Positions 1 through 5,253 of a stretch of DNA of 8,869 nucleotides are shown piece by piece (position 1 is the stretch's first letter; each line of letters begins with the position of its first letter). The notes beneath the pieces are model-generated. The model was not told the origin of the DNA. It did not search any database and saw only the letters and a program-made list of their open reading frames with translations. The stretch covers positions 1-8,869 of the forward strand of contig JAFZIX010000259.1 of the NCBI GenBank assembly GCA_017554135.1, read 5' to 3'. The position numbers were made by a program, and so were the translations under genes. The DNA is from Bacteroidales bacterium. Lineage in GTDB: Bacteria; Bacteroidota; Bacteroidia; Bacteroidales; UBA932.

Positions 1-566
1 TCAACACCACGGACCTTCAGTACTATAAGTTCGAGATGGGAAATCCCGTTTATATCGGGGACAGGCTGCAGTTCGTGATTTATTTAAGACCTGTAGTGGT
101 GGCGGATTACGCACTCTACTATGGGACTCTTTATATAGACCGGGAAACCCTGCTATTCAGCAGGATTGAGTTGAGTCTGGATGTAGGAGATGCCGCCAAG
201 GCCACCAAAATGATGCTGGTGAGCAAGCCGTTGAGCCTTCGCTTCACTCCCAAGGAACTTTCGTTCACGATGACCTACCGTCCTTCGGAAACAGGTGCGC
301 GCCTGGAGTATTTCCGCTCTTCCATGCGATTCAATTGTGATTGGAAGAAGCGTTTGCTGAAGACTCAGTACACCGTGGTGAATGAATTGGTCACTACGGA
401 TTTGACCGTACCGCCCGTTCCCATCCCGCGCAGCGAATTATTTCACTCCAGCGATATCCTCTCCGACAAAGCGATAGAGTTTCAGGATCCGGATTTCTGG
501 AAGGATTACAACATAATCGAGCCTTCGGAGAGTCTCGAAAATGCAATTAATAAGTTAAAGAAATAG
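1..566 (+). CDS. Carboxypeptidase-regulatory-like family protein, C-terminal part (5' end outside window)
   Basis: The reading frame is open from base 3 at the left edge, upstream of the first in-window ATG at 36, so this is the C-terminal end (about 187 residues) of a longer protein and the ATG at 36 is not a real start. The segment is rich in beta-strand-like alternation and includes GTLYIDRETLLFSRIE, a CDWKKRLLKTQY stretch and a tail with DFWKDYNIIEPSESLENAI. That arrangement (tlyID..t..f, then cdWkkrlf.t.Y, then FW.dYNiIeP.es...AI) is what I know from Bacteroidota proteins with an N-terminal CarboxypepD_reg-like domain, usually exported and of unsettled function. The N-terminal domain itself is not visible, so the family call rests on the tail. 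It stops 7 nt before the next gene and is probably cotranscribed with it. No transmembrane segment or catalytic motif is seen in this portion. Confidence 0.6.
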   Translation, partial: NTTDLQYYKFEMGNPVYIGDRLQFVIYLRPVVVADYALYYGTLYIDRETLLFSRIELSLDVGDAAKATKMMLVSKPLSLRFTPKELSFTMTYRPSETGARLEYFRSSMRFNCDWKKRLLKTQYTVVNELVTTDLTVPPVPIPRSELFHSSDILSDKAIEFQDPDFWKDYNIIEPSESLENAINKLKK

Positions 567-573
567 CACTGAA

Positions 574-2034
574 ATGAAAAGAACCGCTGTCCTCGTTTTT
601 GCGGCACTGCTTCTGTTTGCCGGATGTTCGCAAACTCCAAAAGTCGATTATAAGGTCTGGTATGACTGGCCGGAAAGGTATCTCCCGGAATTCAACAAGA
701 TTGGCGAACCTGCGGTGCAGGGCGTCAAGACCAATATCGACCTGGTGGATATCGACGATACGAAGGATCATTTCTGCGTCTTGTTCGAGACTACCCTGAA
801 GGTCAGGACGGAAGAGGAATACAATTTCACCCTCACCACCGACGACGGCAGCAGGCTCTATATCGACGGCGAGTTGCTGATAGTGAACGACGGCGCTCAT
901 GGGCCTATCGAGAAGAAATGCTCCAAGGTGCTCTCCAAGGGCAAACACCCCATCCGCATCGAGTTCTTCGACTTCGACAAGGGGCAGTCGCTGGTCTTCC
1001 GCTATTCAACTCCTACCATCGCCGACCGCGAGTTGAACGACAAGGTGCTGGAGAAAGAGGACAGGGCGTCCGACCGTCACGGCTTCGTGAAGCCGCAGGT
1101 GAAAGAGGCTTATGCGCGTTTCGCTGAATGGAAGGGGGATGATGAGGTTGTGGTTTTCCCCATCCTCACCGACATCCATACCGCCGGGCGCTTCTCCTAC
1201 AAGCACATAGGCTATGCGAAAAAGGCTGCCTATAAGTTCGGCGCGGATTTCATGGCGTTGCTGGGAGATATAGGCCTGAACAGTTATCCCGCCACTATCG
1301 ACGCCTCTTATGCCAGGGAAATCCTCAATAATACGAGGAACCAGATGCAGAAGTATGACGGCATCTGGATCTATGCTCCCGGCAATCATGACTGGGACGG
1401 TGGAGAAGGGGAGGCTCTCTCCGAAGAATTCCTCTCCGATTTCTTCCAGAAGCCTTGGGAGGAGAAAGCCGGCGGCAACCTGCACCTCACTCCGGGCAAG
1501 ACTTATGGTTATCTGGACATCCCTGCGAAGAACTTCCGCGTGGTATTCCTGAACAGCGAAGCCACCGGCACCAAGGGCACGTATTATATTTTCGGAGAGG
1601 AGCAACTGGAATGGCTGGCCTCCGTTTTCGAGGAGACTCCCGCTGAAACCCAGGTTCTGCTTGTCTGCCACTGGATGCCGCATCCGCTGGGAGTCTGGAA
1701 TGCTGTTTCGATGAATCCCGTGCGCAAGGAACCCTCATCCGTGATGATGGATTTCCTCGCCTCCTGGGCGGAAAAGGTCAATATAGTCGGGCTCTTTACG
1801 GGCGACGCCCACGTGAACTTCCATCGCGTGGACAGGGGCGTAAACTATTATGTGACACAGGGTTACGGCTGGGTCAGCCCCGACCTTATGCTCCCCGGAC
1901 AGAAGCACGCATTCTTCAACTACCTGGAAAGCCTCTGCATAGATATGATCGCAGTCAAGCCCGCCACCCGCGAGGTCCACACCTTCCGCATCGGTGCCGG
2001 CGGCGCTGAATACGATAGTGAATTTGGATATTAA
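574..2034 (+). CDS. PA14-domain metallophosphoesterase lipoprotein
   Basis: A 486-residue predicted lipoprotein. Residues 1-18 are a short basic start, a hydrophobic core and a lipobox ending LFAGC, so Cys18 would be lipidated and the protein anchored in a membrane facing the periplasm or surface. Residues about 27-148 look like a PA14 domain, a carbohydrate-binding beta-barrel: FTLTTDDGSRLYIDG at 85-99 and the following ND-G-H are its core. Residues about 190-475 are a calcineurin-like phosphoesterase with the metal motifs in order: D200-x-H202, G231-D232, G270-N-H-D273, H366 in VCHWMPH, and a last motif reading G410-D-A-H413 where the family usually has GHxH. It therefore probably hydrolyses a phosphoester outside the cytoplasm, perhaps on a sugar-containing substrate; the substrate cannot be read from the sequence. 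The ATG at 574 is chosen because the signal peptide begins there. It lies 7 nt after the preceding gene and 3 nt before aroDA. Confidence 0.85.
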   Translation: MKRTAVLVFAALLLFAGCSQTPKVDYKVWYDWPERYLPEFNKIGEPAVQGVKTNIDLVDIDDTKDHFCVLFETTLKVRTEEEYNFTLTTDDGSRLYIDGELLIVNDGAHGPIEKKCSKVLSKGKHPIRIEFFDFDKGQSLVFRYSTPTIADRELNDKVLEKEDRASDRHGFVKPQVKEAYARFAEWKGDDEVVVFPILTDIHTAGRFSYKHIGYAKKAAYKFGADFMALLGDIGLNSYPATIDASYAREILNNTRNQMQKYDGIWIYAPGNHDWDGGEGEALSEEFLSDFFQKPWEEKAGGNLHLTPGKTYGYLDIPAKNFRVVFLNSEATGTKGTYYIFGEEQLEWLASVFEETPAETQVLLVCHWMPHPLGVWNAVSMNPVRKEPSSVMMDFLASWAEKVNIVGLFTGDAHVNFHRVDRGVNYYVTQGYGWVSPDLMLPGQKHAFFNYLESLCIDMIAVKPATREVHTFRIGAGGAEYDSEFGY

Positions 2035-2037
2035 GAT

Positions 2038-3981
2038 ATGATTTGCACCTGCATACAGAATAAGAGTTACGATGAGATTTTCTCTCTGCTGGATGATCCG
2101 TGGATAGAGATGGCGGAGATCCGGCTGGACCGCTGCAGCCTTTCGGATGAGGAGATAGAGGACCTGTTCGGGAATACGGATACGCCGTTGATTGCAACCT
2201 GCCGTATCGCCGAGGTTGGCGCGAAGGAGGCAGAGCGCCTTTTGGGGCTTGCTATTCGTGCCGGGGCCCGCTTTGCCGATCTTGAGGTTGAGGCGGATGC
2301 CGGTTTCAGCAAGCGTTTCCGCGCAGTTTGCGAGGAGTGCGGCACGGAGATCATCCGCTCGTTCCATGACTTTTCCGGCACTCCGGATTTGGAATATCTG
2401 CAGCAGGTTCGCGACCGCTGTTACCGCTACGGCGCCGACATCGCCAAGGTGGTTGTCACGGCTCGGAATGAGGCTGACGCCGAAAGGGTTCTGGCGTTGT
2501 ACGGCTCCGTCATTCCCGGCTTGACCGGGAATCTCCTGGCCTTCGCCATGGGCGAACCCGGCCGGACCACCCGCATCGAATCCCTGCGCCGCGGCGCCCC
2601 CTTCGCCTACGCCTCCCTCACCGCCGATGACGCCACCGCCCCCGGGCAGATCGACTACATCACCATGCACCGCGAAGTCTACGGGCTCTGGCGCGGCTTC
2701 TTCCGCAACACCCTGCAGATGCCCGCCTCCAAAAGTTTCGCGCAGCGCGCCATCATCGCCGCCGCCCTCGCCGACGGACGCAGCCATCTCCGCGGATATT
2801 CCCCCTGCGCCGACAGCGAATCCGCCCTTGAAGTCGCCCGCACCCTCGGCGCCAAAGTCCGCCTCGACGGCAGCACCCTCACCATCGACGGCATCGGCGG
2901 AGCGCACACATCCCTCGAAACCCTCCACACCGGCGAATCCGGGCTGCTCACGCGCCTGATGATTCCGCTGATGGCAACAATAAACGACCGCCCCGTCACC
3001 ATCACCGGCGAGAAAACCCTCACCCGCCGCCCTCTGAAGGGGGTGAGCGATATCATGGCCTCGTTCGGGGTGATCGTGCGCGAAAACACCGTCCCCATGC
3101 GCGTGGAAGGCCGCATCATCCCCGGCGTGGCGGAAATCTCCGGCAAAGACGGCTCGCAACTGATATCGGGCCTGCTGACCGCCTTGCCTCTCTTCGACAA
3201 ACCCTCGACTCTCATCGTCACCGACCCCAAGAGCATCCCCTACATGTTCATCACCTGCGATGTGCTGAAGCACTTCGGCATCAGGATCTCTTCGGAGATG
3301 GAGGGGGATGCGAAGATGATAGAGGAGCAGGATTGGAGCGGATGCACCGGCGTGACCTTCAAGATCCGCGGCGGGCAGAAGTACCACGCTGCCGATTTCG
3401 ATATCGAAGGCGACTGGAGCAGCGCGGCGAACTTCCTGGTGGCCGGCGCCCTGTTCGGAAAGGCCGAGGTGCTGGGGCTGGATACATCCTCCCTGCAGGC
3501 GGATCTTTCGATTGCTGATATCCTGGTCGAAGCCGGGGCCGTGGTGTCGGAGCTGGATGACGCCGTGTGCGTTTCGCGTGCTCCGCTGGAGGCTTTTGCC
3601 GCAGACCTGAATAATGCGCCGGATATCTTCCCGATCGTTTCTGTGCTGGCGGCGTTTTGTGCCGGCGAGAGCGTGATTTCCGGGGTTGGACGGCTGGTAG
3701 GCAAGGAGAGCGACCGGGCCTCTGCGATTCTGGAGATGCTTTCCGGCCTGGGTGTTCAGGCGTTTATTACCGGTGATGACCTGCATGTTTGTGGCGAGAC
3801 TCTGACCTCCCGCCTGCTAAATGGCCGGCTGCTGCACGGCGGCTCCTTCACCTCCCGCGCCGACCACCGCATGGCCATGGCCCTCCGCATCGCCGCCCTC
3901 GGCGCCACATCCCCCGTCATTATTGACGATACTGCCTGCGTCGCCAAATCCTTCCCCACCTTCTGGGAGATGTTTGATTAA
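2038..3981 (+). CDS. aroDA: Fused 3-dehydroquinate dehydratase (type I) / EPSP synthase
   Basis: A single 647-residue frame carries two shikimate enzymes. Residues 1 to about 215 are type I 3-dehydroquinate dehydratase: E27-I-R29, H110 in RSFHDF (general base), K137 in AKVVV (Schiff-base lysine), R179 in TTRIE and Q204 in APGQI. Residues about 222-647 are EPSP synthase, which joins PEP to shikimate-3-phosphate: PASKS with K232, R237, GESG at 299-302, R331 in TRRP, S373-Q374, D529, K556-E-S-D-R560, DHR at 609-611 and K637 in AKSFP. All residues I would expect at both active sites are present, so both halves look functional. The linker is very short: the dehydratase C-terminal helix runs almost directly into the first EPSP-synthase strand. 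The start at 2038 lies 3 nt after the previous stop, and the N-terminus MICTCIQ fits the first dehydratase strand. Codon usage changes sharply near 2533. The two intermediate pathway steps (AroE, AroK) are not in the window. The fused symbol is descriptive. Confidence 0.95.
   Translation: MICTCIQNKSYDEIFSLLDDPWIEMAEIRLDRCSLSDEEIEDLFGNTDTPLIATCRIAEVGAKEAERLLGLAIRAGARFADLEVEADAGFSKRFRAVCEECGTEIIRSFHDFSGTPDLEYLQQVRDRCYRYGADIAKVVVTARNEADAERVLALYGSVIPGLTGNLLAFAMGEPGRTTRIESLRRGAPFAYASLTADDATAPGQIDYITMHREVYGLWRGFFRNTLQMPASKSFAQRAIIAAALADGRSHLRGYSPCADSESALEVARTLGAKVRLDGSTLTIDGIGGAHTSLETLHTGESGLLTRLMIPLMATINDRPVTITGEKTLTRRPLKGVSDIMASFGVIVRENTVPMRVEGRIIPGVAEISGKDGSQLISGLLTALPLFDKPSTLIVTDPKSIPYMFITCDVLKHFGIRISSEMEGDAKMIEEQDWSGCTGVTFKIRGGQKYHAADFDIEGDWSSAANFLVAGALFGKAEVLGLDTSSLQADLSIADILVEAGAVVSELDDAVCVSRAPLEAFAADLNNAPDIFPIVSVLAAFCAGESVISGVGRLVGKESDRASAILEMLSGLGVQAFITGDDLHVCGETLTSRLLNGRLLHGGSFTSRADHRMAMALRIAALGATSPVIIDDTACVAKSFPTFWEMFD
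2512..2532. repeat. Perfect 8-bp palindrome inside aroDA
   Basis: ATTCCCGG (2512-2519) and CCGGGAAT (2525-2532) form a perfect stem around a 5-nt loop. It is translated in frame as part of residues 159-165 (IPGLTGN) in the dehydratase half, between the Schiff-base lysine strand and the MGEPG loop. ATTCCC...GGGAAT palindromes are known dispersed repeats in several bacterial groups (for example dRS3-like elements, which have an 8-nt rather than 9-nt interval). Whether this is a repeat copy captured by the gene or just coding sequence cannot be decided here. It falls where the codon usage of the gene changes. Confidence 0.55.
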
Positions 3982-3986
3982 GGCGC
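3979..3986 (+). repeat. Left 8-bp inverted-repeat arm at aroDA stop codon
   Basis: TAAGGCGC begins with the stop codon of aroDA. Its exact reverse complement GCGCCTTA lies at 5246-5253 and begins, on the minus strand, with the stop codon of the glycerol-1-phosphate dehydrogenase gene. The two arms bracket the transposase and both flanking hairpin repeats. They could be terminal inverted repeats of an insertion or a chance match; three of the eight bases are fixed by both genes using TAA. Confidence 0.3.
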
Positions 3987-4033
3987 CTCAATCCAGCCTA
4001 GTTACCACTGTTCTATAATGGTTTATACGGGTT

Positions 4034-4140
4034 GTGGAGCGTAAGTTGTTGATTTATAACTAAATACTAGAAACGCCTCTACAGTGCCGACTGTAGAGGC
4101 GTTTCTTTGAAATAGTTGAGTATCAAATAGTTGGCCTCCA
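4034..4140 (+). repeat. Left copy of 107-bp flanking repeat (REP-like element)
   Basis: This copy aligns without gaps to 5138-5244, with about 80 of 107 bases identical by hand count. It begins GTGGAGC and ends CCTCCA, so its ends are imperfectly inverted (5 of 6 bases), and it encloses a strong hairpin. Similarity is highest over the first 72 bases, through the hairpin, and weaker in the last 35. Both copies point the same way and bracket the transposase gene, the arrangement expected for REP elements next to their RAYT transposase. The repeat starts about 50 bp after the aroDA stop. The rest of the 3982-4216 gap holds only the small motifs listed separately. Confidence 0.8.
4069..4106. repeat. 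Hairpin inside left repeat
   Basis: The arm AGAAACGCCTCTACAG (4069-4084) pairs perfectly with CTGTAGAGGCGTTTCT (4091-4106); one more T-A pair (4085/4090) gives a 17-bp stem with a GCCG loop. It is followed by a short T-rich stretch (TTTCTTT), so it could also end transcription of the aroDA operon, but the T tract is weak and the same hairpin at the right copy has none. I therefore read it first as the core of a repeated mobile element. The tetranucleotide GTAG sits in the right arm and GGAG at the outer edge of the repeat; RAYT enzymes are known to use such short guide sequences, but the match here is inference. Confidence 0.85.
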
Positions 4141-4161
4141 TCAAACTTAAATTTTAGAAAT

Positions 4162-4180
4162 TACCCCCTGTCGTACCCCC
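4162..4180 (+). repeat. Tandem TACCCCC motif upstream of transposase
   Basis: TACCCCC occurs at 4162-4168 and again at 4174-4180, a 12-bp period, in otherwise AT-rich DNA just downstream of the left repeat and 37 bp upstream of the likely transposase start. Two identical C-runs one helical turn or so apart could be a protein-binding site, but nothing in the sequence says so. Function unknown. Confidence 0.35.
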
Positions 4181-4185
4181 GGATT

Positions 4186-4216
4186 GTTTTTGAAAAACCC
4201 TACCTTTTTGCAAAAA
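4186..4216 (+). promoter_or_regulatory. Paired T5/A5 palindromes abutting transposase start
   Basis: GTTTTTGAAAAAC (4186-4198) and the perfect palindrome TTTTTGCAAAAA (4205-4216) lie 18 bp apart, the second ending at the base before the ATG at 4217. The segment also contains TACCTTTTTG, a poor version of the TAnnTTTG promoter box. They may be an operator or simply part of an AT-rich promoter for the transposase; I give only low confidence to regulation. Confidence 0.3.
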
Positions 4217-5122
4217 ATGGTCAAGGAAATCACAGTTGGGCACATTTATCAAAGAACAATTGATGGCTATCTTTTGTTTTATACAATACCGGACTTTCTG
4301 GTATTCTTTTCTATTGTTTGCATTTGTTCCAAAAGGCATAAGGTTAAACTATTAGGGATTTGTCCTATGTTCGATCACACTCATCTGCTTGCAAAAGTAT
4401 CTGAAAGAAGAGAAGTCAGCGGGTTTGTGCAGGAGTATACTTCATTATACTCGAGAGAATTGAATATCAGCATTGGAAGCGATGGACCGGTCTTTCGTCG
4501 CAATTATGGATTTGCCGCCAAGGTGGGCATGAAGGCAATTCGCGATGCTTGTTCTTATCACTACAACAACCCTGGCGAGAAGAAACTATGTAAAAGAGCG
4601 GAAGAATACAGATGGACCTTTTTAGCTTATGCCGTAAGCAATCACCCTTTTTCCGAAAAGATAATCCTTAGTCTGGCATCAAGTCCCATGAGAAGGGCCA
4701 TGAAAATGATAAAGTATTATGCATCCAGAGACATCTATTTAAAGCATGAATGGTTGGAGAAAATGTTTGCACCTCTGTCAGCGCAAGAAAAGAACCAGCT
4801 AATAGACTATATAATAGTATCTTACAATGTCATTGACTACGAGGAATTGATTTCGTATTACGGTTCTTATGAAATGGCCTGCCTGGCATTCGCCTCAAAT
4901 CAGGGCAAGGAGTTTGATGTCAAGGAAGAATTTGTGCCCGGGAGTCATAAACCATACTATGAGATTCCAAAAGTGCTGCAGGCAAAGCATTATTTTAAAC
5001 ATGTAAAAGATGCATTAAGACTCCCTTTGACGGAAAGAGTAAACTTAATGTATATGTTGAAGGACGAAACAAATGCTTCCTGGGTGCAATTAAGGAAGTA
5101 TCTTCGTTTCAAGAAGGCATAG
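4217..5122 (+). CDS. REP-associated tyrosine transposase-like protein (Y1/HUH, IS200-like)
   Basis: A 301-residue protein when started at the ATG at 4217; an in-frame TTG at 4184 would add 11 residues but is less likely. The N-terminal 140 residues match the Y1 transposase fold: GHIYQRTIDGYLLFY near 8-22, the metal-binding HUH motif H54-T-H56 in MFDHTHLLA, candidate catalytic tyrosines Y74 and Y78 in FVQEYTSLYSREL, then VFRRNYG, a NNPGEKKLCKRAEEYRWTF segment typical of RAYTs. Such enzymes nick single-stranded hairpin DNA through a 5'-phosphotyrosine. Residues about 145-301 form a second, charged, probably helical domain ending in WVQLRKYLRF that I do not recognise, making it longer than a minimal IS200 TnpA (about 150). 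The gene is far more AT-rich than its neighbours (4801-4860 has 16 G+C in 60) and is bracketed by two related hairpin repeats, supporting acquisition or mobility. No second IS605-type gene is present. The frame is intact. Confidence 0.85.
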   Translation: MVKEITVGHIYQRTIDGYLLFYTIPDFLVFFSIVCICSKRHKVKLLGICPMFDHTHLLAKVSERREVSGFVQEYTSLYSRELNISIGSDGPVFRRNYGFAAKVGMKAIRDACSYHYNNPGEKKLCKRAEEYRWTFLAYAVSNHPFSEKIILSLASSPMRRAMKMIKYYASRDIYLKHEWLEKMFAPLSAQEKNQLIDYIIVSYNVIDYEELISYYGSYEMACLAFASNQGKEFDVKEEFVPGSHKPYYEIPKVLQAKHYFKHVKDALRLPLTERVNLMYMLKDETNASWVQLRKYLRFKKA

Positions 5123-5137
5123 TGGCCGTTTGACCTC

Positions 5138-5244
5138 GTGGAGCATAAGTTGCTGATTCACAACGAAATCGCAGAAATGCCTCTACAGTGTCGGTTGTAG
5201 AGGCATTTCCGGTAATACATTGAATAATAGATAGTTGCGCTCCA
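5138..5244 (+). repeat. Right copy of 107-bp flanking repeat (REP-like element)
   Basis: The direct repeat partner of 4034-4140, ungapped over 107 bases. Here the ends are a perfect 6-bp inverted repeat, TGGAGC (5139-5144) and GCTCCA (5239-5244). It starts 15 nt after the transposase stop and ends 6 nt before the stop codon of the minus-strand dehydrogenase gene, so it fills the whole convergent gap 5123-5250. Weak similarity to the left copy continues to CTTA, which here includes the dehydrogenase stop codon. Confidence 0.8.
5174..5209. repeat. Hairpin inside right repeat
   Basis: GAAATGCCTCTACA (5174-5187) pairs perfectly with TGTAGAGGCATTTC (5196-5209), a 14-bp stem that two G-T wobbles could extend. 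Against the left copy, the stem pair C-G has become T-A on both sides, a compensating change that keeps the stem; two inner pairs became wobbles. There is no T tract on either side, so a classical intrinsic terminator is unlikely, although a bidirectional role between the two convergent genes is possible. Confidence 0.85.
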
Positions 5245-5245
5245 T

Positions 5246-5253
5246 GCGCCTTA
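5246..5253 (-). repeat. Right 8-bp inverted-repeat arm at dehydrogenase stop codon
   Basis: GCGCCTTA is the exact reverse complement of TAAGGCGC at 3979-3986. Its last three bases are the stop codon of the minus-strand gene. See the left arm for the possible meaning and the caution that TAA is shared by gene constraint. Confidence 0.3.

Noticed and set aside
1735..3786. Long 683-residue minus-strand open frame opposite aroDA
   Set aside because: It is antisense to a gene with complete catalytic motifs, its composition is low-complexity and rich in G, A and H, and it results from the C-rich codon usage of aroDA.
4069..4112. Left hairpin as a simple intrinsic terminator of the aroDA operon
   Set aside because: The stem is suitable but the T tract is short and interrupted, and the same hairpin occurs in the right repeat without any T tract, so the repeat interpretation explains more. 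A secondary terminator role remains possible.
4184..4216. TTG at 4184 as the transposase start
   Set aside because: The ATG at 4217 in the same frame gives the expected Y1 N-terminus, and the intervening 11 codons cover palindromic, AT-rich DNA that looks non-coding.
4034..5244. Repeats as part of a CRISPR array
   Set aside because: Only two copies exist, more than 1 kb apart, with an intact transposase gene between them and no spacer-like units.
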